The notes beneath the pieces are model-generated. The model had not been told where the DNA came from. It did not search any database and saw only the letters and a program-made list of their open reading frames with translations. Of a stretch of DNA of 64,000 bases, positions 38,729 through 46,820 are shown piece by piece. Source of the stretch: Alphaproteobacteria bacterium (GTDB taxonomy: Bacteria > Pseudomonadota > Alphaproteobacteria > ATCC43930 > CGMCC-115725); the NCBI GenBank assembly GCA_028871055.1, contig JAGWON010000011.1:46983-110982 (forward strand), given 5' to 3'. Position 1 is the first letter of the stretch, and each line of letters starts with the position of its first letter. The position numbers and the translations under genes were made by a program.

Positions 38729-39037
38729 CTATTTCCGCTTGGCCGGCTTGCCTTCGATGATGCCCATGAGGTCGCTCTCCTTCATGATGAGGAGTTCCTC
38801 GCCGTCGAGCTTGACCTCGGTGCCCGACCATTTGCCGAAGAGGACGCGGTTGCCGGCCTTGACCTCGGGCGGATGAATCTTGCCGTTGTCGTCGCGCGCG
38901 CCCGGGCCAACGGCGACCACCTCGCCCTCCTGCGGCTTCTCCTGGGCGGTGTCGGGGATGATGATGCCGCCGGCGGTCCTTTCCTCCTGCTTGAGGCGGC
39001 GGACGACGACGCGATCGTGCAAGGGGCGGAACTTCAT
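38729..39037 (-). CDS. groES: GroES co-chaperonin without an adjacent groEL
   Basis: 102 residues, complete Cpn10: [44 protein letters not shown] with the mobile loop around [10 protein letters not shown], and [29 protein letters not shown]. GroES caps GroEL. In nearly all bacteria groEL follows directly; here the DNA after groES holds only the 41-codon frame and cueR. It may be a second, separated copy or have lost its groEL. Confidence 0.9.
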   Translation of the reverse strand: MKFRPLHDRVVVRRLKQEERTAGGIIIPDTAQEKPQEGEVVAVGPGARDDNGKIHPPEVKAGNRVLFGKWSGTEVKLDGEELLIMKESDLMGIIEGKPAKRK

Positions 39038-39095
39038 GAACGTCTCCCTGAGGTCTGGCTGCGGTCTGGTTGGCGGTCGGCTCGTCGCGGACGAA

Positions 39096-39139
39096 TGGTG
39101 GACGCTGCCGGGATCGAACCGACGGCCCCATCCCTGGGG
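39096..39139 (-). tRNA. tRNA 3'-end fragment (T-arm and acceptor only)
   Basis: On the minus strand the T-stem/loop GTCGG-TTCGATC-CCGGC is followed by AGCGTCC, A and CCA, exactly the 3' end of a tRNA gene. The matching 5' acceptor strand GGACGCT and a D-arm are absent, so it is not a complete gene. It is similar to, but not identical with, the 3' end of tRNA-Val at 57116 and lies in the same orientation. Confidence 0.5.
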
Positions 39140-39276
39140 TAATGGATAGCCAAGGCCACGCCCGAGGTCCAGGGTCGCGGCAGGCCGTCATCGTCGATCG
39201 GGTTTGGTTCGCGCCGATTTCGACCCCCCGCGCGCGCGGTCGCCAGCGATGACCGCGGTCGTGGGCCGGCGCACCT

Positions 39277-39331
39277 ATCATTTAATATGATCGATCATCC
39301 CATAATTTGGCCGGTATTCAAGATACATAAC
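39277..39331 (+). promoter_or_regulatory. 55-bp operator/promoter copy A, before a small secreted protein
   Basis: This segment matches 40763–40817 at about 44 of 55 positions without gaps. Two 15-bp blocks are identical: ATCATTTAATATGAT (an ATCAT/ATGAT inverted repeat typical of a LysR box) and CATAATTTGGCCGGT. It sits 62 nt before the ATG of the secreted protein gene at 39393. Confidence 0.6.
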
Positions 39332-39392
39332 CGGGCGCATGGTCCGCGACGCGGCGTCAATACCGGCGCCCTCGCTTGAGAAGGAGATGATC

Positions 39393-39572
39393 ATGCGTAC
39401 GTTCTCGATTTTCCGCGCGTTGGCCGTGGCCGCCGTTCTGTCGGCACCGCTGGCGCAGGCCGCCTTTGCCGGCCAGCAAATGCAGCAGGCGGCGATCCAG
39501 GCATCCGCCGCCACGCTCACCGGCGGTGCCTACGGCAACGATACCGTGACGTCGCCCGCCGTGGGTGACTAG
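39393..39572 (+). CDS. Small secreted protein, unknown function
   Basis: 59 residues. A classical signal peptide (MRTFSIFRALAVAAVLSAPL, cleavage near AFA|GQQ) leaves a mature peptide of about 30 residues rich in Gln, Ala and Thr. AAGGAG lies 6 nt before the ATG at 39393. The upstream region is a copy of the lysR–azoreductase operator, so it may belong to the same regulon. I recognise no family. Confidence 0.55.
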   Translation: MRTFSIFRALAVAAVLSAPLAQAAFAGQQMQQAAIQASAATLTGGAYGNDTVTSPAVGD

Positions 39573-39731
39573 CGGTGACGGCTCGCGTGGGTTGGGCCAC
39601 CGCCGGCGGGCGGCGGCTCAACGCACGCCAGAGCTTCGCGCTTTCCGTTCTCGCGGCGGCGCCGGCAGCCAGGCGGTCGGACCGCCGCGCCGCTCGAAGT
39701 TGGCCGGAACGACGTCCGGCATCCCGACCGA

Positions 39732-40751
39732 TCAGCCGCCCGCACCCTTGGCCTTCGCCGTGCACGATCGTGGCGCGACCCTGCGTCGCGTCCGCGCGCG
39801 ACCCGGCCTGGCGCTGTCCGCCGGTGTCGCAAGGCTTGCACGCTCCGCACCCACGGCGCAATCCGCCAGCCGTCCGCGCAGATCGGCGATCAGCATCCGG
39901 CCGGCGCGGCCGGGCGGCCGGCTGCGCGGGTGCACGACGTGAATCGGAAACGACCAGCGGTCGTTTTCCGCCAGCTGCAAGCGTTTCAGCTGTCCCGCCG
40001 CGATGGGCGCGGCGACGAGATGAAGCGGCATGTTGCACCACCCGAACCCGCCCAGCAGATAGTCCAGCCGCGTGTTCAAGTCGGCAAATCGCCAGATGCG
40101 CCGGCTGATGACGCCGGCCGAAAAGCGCGCGGTGATCTGGGTGCGGTCGGTGAGGACAAGCTGAACCTGGTCCTCCAGGACCGTCCGCTCGATCGGCGCC
40201 TTCGCCTGCGCCAGCGGATGCGACGCGGCGACGACGGGAACCATGTCAATCGCCGCCAGAAATTCGGTCGCGAAATCGTCCTCCGCCGTCGGCCGCGGCG
40301 AATAGAACGCGAGCCGCGCGGCTCCTTCGCGCAGACGCTGCTCGGCGCCGCCCAACGTCTCGGTGAACAGCCGAACCGGCAGGTCCGGAAACGCCGCCGT
40401 CAGCACCCGCAGGCTTTGCATGAGCAGCCGGTTGGGAAACATCGACTCGACGGCGAGCGTGAGCTCGGGCTCCACGTCCGACGCGATGCTCTCCGCGCGC
40501 GCTCGCAAAGCGTCGGCGCCGGTGATCAGTCGCCGCGCATCGGCGAGCAGCGCTTTGCCGGCCTCGGTCAAGACCGGGCTTTTCCGCGTGCGGTCGAACA
40601 ATGCAAGGTCGAGCGTGGTTTCGAGCGCCTGGATCGTTTGGCTCACCGCCGACTGAACGCGCCTGAGGCTGCGGCCGGCGGCCGAAAAACTCCCGGTCTC
40701 GGCGACCGCGATCAGGGTGCGCAGCTGATCCAGGGTGAGGCGATCGAGCAT
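39732..40751 (-). CDS. LysR-family transcriptional regulator
   Basis: 339 residues. The N-terminal helix-turn-helix is LDQLRTLIAVAETGSFSAAGRSLRRVQSAVSQTIQALE, followed by the periplasmic-binding-like effector domain (ELTLAVESMFPNRLLMQSL…, GFGWCNMPLHLVA). The last 40 residues, basic and low-complexity, exceed the usual 300-residue length. It is divergent from the azoreductase gene; operator copy B lies in the gap. Confidence 0.85.
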   Translation of the reverse strand: MLDRLTLDQLRTLIAVAETGSFSAAGRSLRRVQSAVSQTIQALETTLDLALFDRTRKSPVLTEAGKALLADARRLITGADALRARAESIASDVEPELTLAVESMFPNRLLMQSLRVLTAAFPDLPVRLFTETLGGAEQRLREGAARLAFYSPRPTAEDDFATEFLAAIDMVPVVAASHPLAQAKAPIERTVLEDQVQLVLTDRTQITARFSAGVISRRIWRFADLNTRLDYLLGGFGWCNMPLHLVAAPIAAGQLKRLQLAENDRWSFPIHVVHPRSRPPGRAGRMLIADLRGRLADCAVGAERASLATPADSARPGRARTRRRVAPRSCTAKAKGAGG

Positions 40752-40762
40752 TGCGGTGATAT

Positions 40763-40817
40763 ATCATTTAATATGATTGAAACACACATAATTTGGCCGG
40801 TTCCAAAGATACATGAC
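40763..40817 (+). promoter_or_regulatory. 55-bp operator/promoter copy B, between lysR and azoR
   Basis: This carries the same two 15-bp blocks as copy A, in the 128-bp gap between the divergent lysR and azoreductase genes. The ATCAT-ttaat-ATGAT inverted repeat fits a LysR-type recognition site. It ends 62 nt before the azoR ATG, the same distance as copy A from its gene. Confidence 0.6.
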
Positions 40818-40879
40818 GCGGGTCACTCTGGCCGCCGCACGCCGCCAATGACGGCCGGCACGTTGCTCAGGAGGATGAG

Positions 40880-41503
40880 ATGCGCAGTGTCCTGTTTGTC
40901 AGCTCGAGCCTGATGTCCGAGACCTCCAAGTCGCGGCAGATCGCGGCGGAATTGCTCGCGGCGATGACGGACGGCCGCCCGGACATCCGCGTCACCGAAC
41001 GCCATCTGCAGCCGGACACGATTCCGCATCTGAGCGGCGGCGTGCTCGCCGCGTTGGGCACGCCGGCGGAGCAACGCTCGACCGGCCAGCAGGCGGCGGT
41101 CGACTTCGCTGATCGCCTGATCGCGGAAGTCGAAGGCGCCGACGTCATGGTGATCGCGGCGCCGATGTACAATTTCTCCATCCCGTCGACCTTGAAGGCG
41201 TGGCTCGACCATATCGCCCGCGCCGGGCGAACCTTCCGCTACACCGCCAGCGGGCCGCAAGGCTTGCTCGGCGGCAAGCAGCTTTATGTGGTGGCGAGCC
41301 GCGGCGGCTATTACGCCGGCGAAAGCCCGGCCCGGGTGATGGATTTCCAGGAGCCGTACCTGCGCGCCTTCTTCGGCTTCCTCGGCATCCGCGACGTGAA
41401 GTTCATCTACGTCGAAGGCCAGGCCGTCAGTCCCGAAGCCGCGGCCAAGGGCGTTGCCGCCGCGCGTGCGGACATCGGCTCGGCCCTCACGTCCGCCGCT
41501 TAA
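40880..41503 (+). CDS. azoR: FMN-dependent NADH-azoreductase
   Basis: 207 residues, flavodoxin-like. FMN-binding blocks are SSSLMSETSKSRQIAAEL, APMYNFSIPSTLKAWLDHI, AGRTFRYTASGPQGLL and VASRGGYYAG. The enzyme reduces azo compounds and quinones with NADH. AGGAGG lies shortly upstream of the ATG. It is divergent from a LysR regulator that probably controls it in response to electrophiles. A 70-bp piece of this gene is repeated at 50401. Confidence 0.9.
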   Translation: MRSVLFVSSSLMSETSKSRQIAAELLAAMTDGRPDIRVTERHLQPDTIPHLSGGVLAALGTPAEQRSTGQQAAVDFADRLIAEVEGADVMVIAAPMYNFSIPSTLKAWLDHIARAGRTFRYTASGPQGLLGGKQLYVVASRGGYYAGESPARVMDFQEPYLRAFFGFLGIRDVKFIYVEGQAVSPEAAAKGVAAARADIGSALTSAA

Positions 41504-41547
41504 CGAAGCGCGAGTCAACCGAACCGGCAGCAGCCCATAGAGCCGTG

Positions 41548-42366
41548 TTACTGAGAGCGATCCCAATCCGCTACGACAGTGATGCGGCCGTGTTGCTCGT
41601 CGATAGCATCGAGAGCCGCATTAGCGGCCCGTTGAGGTAGTCGTCGCAGAAAGCCTCGCATACGGGGACGAAACACACGAGCAATCGCACGACGACCGCC
41701 GATGCGGCGCACTATTTCATCCACGTCGCTGAAGCCATCCAGCAGACCAAGCTCGCGGGCGCGGGTTCCGACGAACCAGCTTCCGTCAAATAGCGTTGCC
41801 TCGTCTCCAACGAGGCGAGAGCCGCGCCGTGTGCGAACCCATTCTTTGAAGCGCTCGTGCAGTTCATCGAGGACCGTTTTGACGAACTCGATATCTTCAG
41901 TGCGTTCAGGCTTGAACGGGTCGAGCCGCGCTTTATGCGCCCCGGCCGTATGAGTACGGGCCTCGATCCCTAGTCGCTCGATCAAGCCAACGAGTCCGAA
42001 ACTTCTACCAAGCACGCCGATGGACCCGACGACGCTCATTGGGGTCGCAAGGATCTCGTCGGCCGCACAGGCCAACCAATAGCCGCCGGAAGCGCCTACG
42101 TCTTGTATTACGGCCACGACCTTCACGCCTGCGTTATCGGCCTGCCGCCTGATCAAAGTGGCGATCAGATGAGACTGAACCGGCGAACCGCCTGGACTAT
42201 CGATATCGAGGACAACGTGTCGGCACTTTTTGGCGACCCGGAAGGCTCGCTTGATCAACGGCGCGTAAGATTTTGAGTTCAGTGAGCCACCGCGCGAGGA
42301 AAACAATCCGTGAAATTCGATCACGGGTACGCGCGGGCGCCGCCAGAATAGAAGCCACTGGATCAT
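41548..42366 (-). CDS. S49-family (SppA/SohB-like) serine protease
   Basis: 272 residues. The protease fold shows VVLDIDSPGGSPVQSH, the nucleophile S93 in QDVGASGGYWLACAADEI, and the general base K145 in TAGAHKARLDPF. There is no strong signal peptide, only a weakly hydrophobic N-terminus (MIQWLLFWRRP), so it is probably membrane-associated. S49 enzymes digest signal peptides or membrane proteins. A TTG start 11 codons upstream is also possible. Confidence 0.85.
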   Translation of the reverse strand: MIQWLLFWRRPRVPVIEFHGLFSSRGGSLNSKSYAPLIKRAFRVAKKCRHVVLDIDSPGGSPVQSHLIATLIRRQADNAGVKVVAVIQDVGASGGYWLACAADEILATPMSVVGSIGVLGRSFGLVGLIERLGIEARTHTAGAHKARLDPFKPERTEDIEFVKTVLDELHERFKEWVRTRRGSRLVGDEATLFDGSWFVGTRARELGLLDGFSDVDEIVRRIGGRRAIARVFRPRMRGFLRRLPQRAANAALDAIDEQHGRITVVADWDRSQ

Positions 42367-42449
42367 TCTTGGCGAGCGTATATCGCCGAGGATGTGCAAT
42401 CCAGCTAAGCCGCGACCACCGTTGGATCATCGCCCACCACACGGTCCAC

Positions 42450-42706
42450 CTAGAACCTCCAACGCCCGACCTGCGAGGCCGCCACCCAGGATGGGTCAGC
42501 GTCGCGCCCCGGCGGTCACAGCGGGTGCAGCGGGCGGATCTTCGCAGCGTGTCGCTCGACGCGTCAGCGCCCCAGCGGATGATGAACAGGGTGAGCGCGA
42601 CCGGCCGGTGATGGCCACACCCAGCGACGCCGTCGAGCCAAAGCCAGGGCGAGGAGCAGCGGAGGTCACCGAGGGTGGGGACACGCCGTGAGTCACGTCG
42701 ATGCAT
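42450..42706 (-). pseudogene. Small zinc-ribbon-like protein gene, probably frameshifted
   Basis: The frame has VAGCGHHRPVALTLFIIRWG, ADASSDTLRRSARCTRCDRR and GATLTHPGW, a pattern I recognise from small alphaproteobacterial proteins with a CxxC finger followed by RGA…HPSW. In this frame the sequence then becomes Arg-rich and runs into the protease gene. An overlapping frame instead gives DPSWVAASQVGRWRF and a stop at 42450. A single-base change near the HPGW codons would explain this. Confidence 0.4.
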
Positions 42707-42995
42707 CGCGGAATTATTGTGCTGAACGCGACGTGAACAAACTCCGCGGATACGCGTGATACGCCGCCGCCTTCATCCGTCTTGCCATGATCCGCATCAT
42801 GCTCAGACGCCAGATCATTGCTCCTGAATCCTAACTTCTTGGATCGGCACTAATTACGCGCGACGTTCAGCCGGATAGAGCCGAAGACTAACCGGCACCG
42901 CCCCACACCCGTAGTCACGTCGTGCCAAAATTTTTGGCTATCACTGACAATAAACATATGCTGACGTGTCGTTGCTCATTTGCAAAGCGGACGAC
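42707..42995. other. Intergenic region before the three-gene XRE/membrane/HEPN-like module
   Basis: No gene is seen. The AT-rich stretch at about 42925–42962 (…TTTTTGGCTATCACTGACAATAAACATATG…) is the likely promoter region of the downstream XRE gene. Confidence 0.4.
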
Positions 42996-43733
42996 ATGAA
43001 CGGAAGCGATTTTCGCCGATGGCGCACCGGGTTTGGACTGAGTCAGCAAGACCTCGCGGACAAGATGGGCGTCACCCGCAATACGATCCAGAATTGGGAA
43101 GCGCAGTCGGGCGACCTATCGACCATCGCGGCGAACGGCGTGAAGATTTGGGACCGGCGTCTCCGGCAGGAAGAACCGCTACGCGGGCCAGTGACGCTGA
43201 TCTATGCGGATGGGCCGATGATGCTTCCATCGCATGGGCCGCAGCGTGTGGCGATGATGCAGCAAGAGTCCCATCTGTCGAATGCGGCGGTTCTCTGTCG
43301 CGTGCAGATGCTCGCCAGCCATCCCCGGTTCTTCAATCCGTTCGTGATGGAGGGAGATCGCTACGACCTTTGGAACATGATGGAGCTTCAACGCGCGATT
43401 GATGGCGACGATGAACAGGCGCCGACGCTGCGGAACCTGTTGCGCAGGCTCGCGACCGGCATTCGGAGCGATGCTCCGAACTTCGTGCGTTCGGGTCCCG
43501 CCATGCCCACGGCTCAAGAGCAACGGAAGCGGGAGCGCGAGTTGATCGCGCTGGCAGTTCAGTTGGAACGCACCGCTGACGGGCACCTTCAAGGCATTCT
43601 CGCCGAATCCAGCACCATCGAGTCGATCCTGGCCCAGACACGCGCGCTCGGCTTGCGCCCGAACGACGCATTGGTCAGCGCCGTCGCGCAAGCATTCCAT
43701 GCCGCGCGCATGCCGCTTCCGAATGGGGGCTAA
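42996..43733 (+). CDS. XRE-type DNA-binding protein with unknown C-terminal domain
   Basis: 245 residues. A helix-turn-helix lies at residues 14–35 (GLSQQDLADKMGVTRNTIQNWE). The remaining 200 residues, including MLPSHGPQRVAMMQQESHLS and VMEGDRYDLWNMMELQRAID, match no domain I know. It is the first gene of a tight three-gene set (1-nt gap to the membrane protein gene) and probably regulates it or senses a signal. The ATG at 42996 is chosen; a GTG at 42966 is possible. Confidence 0.6.
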   Translation: MNGSDFRRWRTGFGLSQQDLADKMGVTRNTIQNWEAQSGDLSTIAANGVKIWDRRLRQEEPLRGPVTLIYADGPMMLPSHGPQRVAMMQQESHLSNAAVLCRVQMLASHPRFFNPFVMEGDRYDLWNMMELQRAIDGDDEQAPTLRNLLRRLATGIRSDAPNFVRSGPAMPTAQEQRKRERELIALAVQLERTADGHLQGILAESSTIESILAQTRALGLRPNDALVSAVAQAFHAARMPLPNGG

Positions 43734-43734
43734 G

Positions 43735-44457
43735 ATGATCGCAGGCCCGATCAACACGACAGGCGTTGCGGCGAAGGTGGGCGATGCGGTCAAGAATTGG
43801 CCGCTTTGGTTGTTGGTCGCGGTTGCGCTGGGCCTCACAACGCTCGCACTGGTTCCGGCATTCTGCGCTTTGGTCCCCGCGCCATACGCGCCTTTGTTGT
43901 GGTTCGCGGTTCTCATGTCGTGGATCGTGGTGGGAACCAAGAGCGCGTCCCATCTGCCCGCTTGGTGGTCGGCGCGCGAGGCACACCGCGCCGCCCAGAT
44001 GAAGTTCGTTGCCACGCCGATTGAGAGTCAAAGCTTCTGGGCAATCGCAAAGCAGCCTGACGGCTCTTACGTCACACAGATCACGGTCCGGTGCATGGTC
44101 AAGAATCGAACCGGCGAGCCGCTTCATCTTCTGAAAGCGAAGCTCCTAAGGCCCAAGATTAGCGGCGAGGAATTGCCGGGGCTGGTGACGATGCAGGCAC
44201 CCGATAGCAACATGCACGGCACCGCATATGTGTCCGGCTACAATATACCCGCCGGTCAGACGCTTCCCGCGTCGGCGGTGATCCTCATTCGCGGTATGCC
44301 GAACCAGCGCAGCGGCACCTTGGCGGCGACGGTTGAGTTTCAGGACGCCGACGCGAACCGCGTGCGGATACCGATTGTCCTCAATATGGCAAGCCCATCC
44401 GGCCCACCGCGAACGAATTGGCTAAATCGCTTTGGCGTGCGTGGGAAACGGGGATAG
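43735..44457 (+). CDS. Two-helix membrane protein of unknown function
   Basis: 240 residues. Two adjacent transmembrane helices (about 23–45 and 48–68) form an N-terminal hairpin, followed by about 170 soluble residues. The soluble part has a beta-sandwich-like pattern (YVTQITVRCMVKNRTGEPLH, SGYNIPAGQTLPASAVILIR, GTLAATVEFQDADANRVRIP) reminiscent of Ig-like or DUF-type folds. It starts 1 nt after the XRE gene stop and is followed 5 nt later by the HEPN-like gene. No family is recognised. Confidence 0.6.
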   Translation: MIAGPINTTGVAAKVGDAVKNWPLWLLVAVALGLTTLALVPAFCALVPAPYAPLLWFAVLMSWIVVGTKSASHLPAWWSAREAHRAAQMKFVATPIESQSFWAIAKQPDGSYVTQITVRCMVKNRTGEPLHLLKAKLLRPKISGEELPGLVTMQAPDSNMHGTAYVSGYNIPAGQTLPASAVILIRGMPNQRSGTLAATVEFQDADANRVRIPIVLNMASPSGPPRTNWLNRFGVRGKRG

Positions 44458-44462
44458 CCGCC

Positions 44463-45227
44463 ATGGCCTCGCTATTCTCGGATGCGCAGATCGCCGAACT
44501 CCATGATGGCAGGGCGACGGCGAACCGCACGTTCGCCGATCTTTGCGAACGCTATCTGGTGCGACGGTATAAGAACGCCCAAGCGGAAGAACACGCAACG
44601 CATGGATTCTCGCGAAGGCTCGGGACGCTCATTCGTGCCGTCAATCTGGTCTTCGACCTGCTACCGCCCGAATTGGACGCCATACCTGAACGGGACACCG
44701 TTGTTGACGCGACCATCGCAATTCAGTCCTTCGTTCTGAATACGTTCGGATGCTTGGACAACCTGGCTTGGATTTTCGTCTATGAGAAGGGCGTGACGAA
44801 AGCGGACGGGGCGGCCATCGATCCGCAATCTGTGAGCTTGGGCAGCAAGGCCGTCCGCGCCAAGTTCTCCAAGGAGTTCTCAGACTATATCGACAGCCGC
44901 GATGGTTGGTTCAAAGCCATCAAGGATTTTCGTGACGCGCTCGCCCACCGAATTCCGCTCTATATCCCACCGTTCATTGTCACGCCGGACGCGGTGGACG
45001 AATACAACCGCCTTGCACGCGCGTCCGGTGACGCGATGCGCGCGGGCAAGTTTGAGGAATACGACCGGCTTCAAGAGGAGCAAAAGAAGTTAGGCCGCTT
45101 CCGTCCGTGGATGACTCATTCGCGCACTGAGAACGCGCCGTCAATTGTGTTTCATCCGCAGTTGCTCGCGGACTTCAACACGGTCGATGAGTTCGGACGC
45201 AAGATGTTGGAAGAGCTGGCCCGTTAG
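44463..45227 (+). CDS. HEPN-like protein with an R-x4-H motif, unknown function
   Basis: 254 residues, predicted mainly helical. The segment WFKAIKDFRDALAHRIPLY contains R157-DALA-H162, which fits the R-x(4–6)-H motif of HEPN-type ribonucleases. Preceding helices (TIAIQSFVLNTFGCLDNLAW) resemble the HEPN bundle. If it is a HEPN nuclease it could be the effector of the three-gene module, but catalytic activity is inferred only from this motif. No membrane segment is visible. Confidence 0.55.
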   Translation: MASLFSDAQIAELHDGRATANRTFADLCERYLVRRYKNAQAEEHATHGFSRRLGTLIRAVNLVFDLLPPELDAIPERDTVVDATIAIQSFVLNTFGCLDNLAWIFVYEKGVTKADGAAIDPQSVSLGSKAVRAKFSKEFSDYIDSRDGWFKAIKDFRDALAHRIPLYIPPFIVTPDAVDEYNRLARASGDAMRAGKFEEYDRLQEEQKKLGRFRPWMTHSRTENAPSIVFHPQLLADFNTVDEFGRKMLEELAR

Positions 45228-45471
45228 CGGCCTTTGCCGCCGCCGTGAAGGGGACAGTCCCGGATGTCAATTCAAGGCGAGCCGCCATTAGGAAGCATGC
45301 CGTGTCCTACCTCATCGGGCTAACAAAGCGGTGAGATGATCCGCGCGTAACTACTCAGCCACGATTTGGTGAAGCGTGGCCCTGGCTTTTGGCGCATCCG
45401 GTTCCACATGCAGCAGCGTAGTCCGCCCGCGCGCTCTTAGCGGCGGATATACGGGCTTTCGTCCCGCCGTG
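45228..45471. other. Intergenic spacer between convergent genes
   Basis: No gene, terminator with T-tract or repeat copy is evident. It contains a small palindrome GGGACAGTCCC at about 45248. Confidence 0.4.
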
Positions 45472-46167
45472 TCATTGGGCGCCCATCGCCACGGCGTGCA
45501 ACCGCGCCGGCGCGAGGATGCGCACGCCGCTATGCGAGGTTTCGATCAAGTGCTCCGACGTCAGCTCCGAGATCACCCGGCTGACGGTTTCCCGGGTCAA
45601 GCCGAGAAGTTCCGCGATCTCTTGCCGCGTCAGCGGAAACGGCAAGGTTTCGCTCGGCTCGACCTCCGCCGGGCAGAACGACAGGATGAACGAGGCAATG
45701 CGCTCGTGGGCATTCTTGCCGCCGAGATCCCGGATCAACGCCCGCGCCTGGGCGAGTTCTTCCGCGACCCGCCGGACAATCCGCAGCGCCACGGACGATT
45801 TCTCCTGCAGGACCTGCAACACGGCCTTGTGCGCGATTTGGCACACGTCCACGTCGGTCAGGGCGGTGGCGGTATAGGGGTAGACGACGTCCTCCCAGGC
45901 AAAGCCGACGAGCTGACCGGGCTGGCGCAGCGCGGTGATTTGCGCGCGTCCGGTGGCGAGCAGGGTGGTGAGCTTGACATAGCCGCTGCGCAACACGAAA
46001 AAATGGGTGCGCGATTCACCCTCGCGCACGAGAGTCTCATGGGCGCTGTAACGCGCTCGATGCACGCTGCCGTGCAGGGCGCATTGGCCTCGCACCTCGA
46101 GGCTGGCGCTCAACAATCCGCTTGCACAGAACACGCACTCGCCGCTTCCGCAAAGGCAATTGTACAT
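45472..46167 (-). CDS. Crp/Fnr-family transcriptional regulator
   Basis: 231 residues. The N-terminus is cysteine-rich (C4, C6, C11, C14, C29), which could hold an oxygen-sensitive Fe–S cluster although the spacing differs from E. coli Fnr. A cyclic-nucleotide-binding-like barrel is followed by the helix-turn-helix TRQEIAELLGLTRETVSRVISEL. Its recognition helix E-T-V-S-R is that of Fnr/FixK proteins binding TTGAT-N4-ATCAA. Such boxes lie at 50079, 53399 and 38159. It lies downstream of the cytochrome operon on the same strand. Confidence 0.85.
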   Translation of the reverse strand: MYNCLCGSGECVFCASGLLSASLEVRGQCALHGSVHRARYSAHETLVREGESRTHFFVLRSGYVKLTTLLATGRAQITALRQPGQLVGFAWEDVVYPYTATALTDVDVCQIAHKAVLQVLQEKSSVALRIVRRVAEELAQARALIRDLGGKNAHERIASFILSFCPAEVEPSETLPFPLTRQEIAELLGLTRETVSRVISELTSEHLIETSHSGVRILAPARLHAVAMGAQ

Positions 46168-46312
46168 GTGTCACCTGCCTCGAAAGACCGTAGGACGCCC
46201 CGCTGGGTTTAGACCCTTTCCAAGGCCGTCAACCGCCCGCGCGCAAAATGTCGCATGCCACGGCGTCAGATCGCGTCGATCGTGCAGTTCCGCCGTTTGC
46301 CGGTTCGTTGGT

Positions 46313-46735
46313 TTAGTTGTCTTTAGCACCCCGATCGACCCACTCCTTGATCAATGTCAATTCGTGCTGCGATAGCCATCGCGCCGACTGCGACGCCAGC
46401 GCACATTTTTGGAATTCCCGAGACACCTGCTCGCAGACCTTCGGCATGTTGATGGACGCGTGAGCGCGATGGTCGAGCAGCCACATCAGGTTGCTCGAGA
46501 TGCTCGAACCCGGATTGATCACGGCAGCGTACTTCGTGCCTTCCATGAGCGTCTGGTAGGTCTCGACGCTGAATCCGCTTTGCGCATAACCGATCCCGCC
46601 GGGGGAGTGGCAGAGGGCGCAATTGGCCTGCAAGACGGGATAAATGTCCTTCTGGAAGCTGACCTCTCCTCCATACGCCGCGACCACGGAGCCCAGCATG
46701 ATCCACACCACCGCGAGAGCTCTTGTTCCGATCAT
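46313..46735 (-). CDS. Single-haem c-type cytochrome (planctomycete-type cyt c domain)
   Basis: 140 residues. A signal peptide (MIGTRALAVVWIMLGSVVAA) precedes SFQKDIYPVLQANCALCHSP with one CxxCH haem site. SSNLMWLLDHRAHASINMP is a distal methionine candidate, and the ending LSQHELTLIKEWVDRGA is typical of this cytochrome class. It is periplasmic. GGAGG lies 8 nt before the ATG. It is the last gene of the electron-transfer operon, 85 nt after the NrfD-like gene. Confidence 0.8.
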   Translation of the reverse strand: MIGTRALAVVWIMLGSVVAAYGGEVSFQKDIYPVLQANCALCHSPGGIGYAQSGFSVETYQTLMEGTKYAAVINPGSSISSNLMWLLDHRAHASINMPKVCEQVSREFQKCALASQSARWLSQHELTLIKEWVDRGAKDN

Positions 46736-46820
46736 GGATTTGCCCTCCATTCGTTGAACCGGCGACCGGTTGACTGTTCCTCAACGTCATCGCCGTTTCC
46801 CTTCCAGCCACGCGGACCGG

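Noticed and set aside
39096..39139. A complete tRNA gene at 39.1 kb
   Set aside because: The 5' acceptor strand and D-arm are missing and the anticodon arm is not proper; only the 3' end is tRNA-like.
42273..42611. A plus-strand frame of 112 codons near the S49 protease gene
   Set aside because: Overlaps the protease gene antisense and shows no protein-like pattern; the opposite strand carries the zinc-ribbon remnant.
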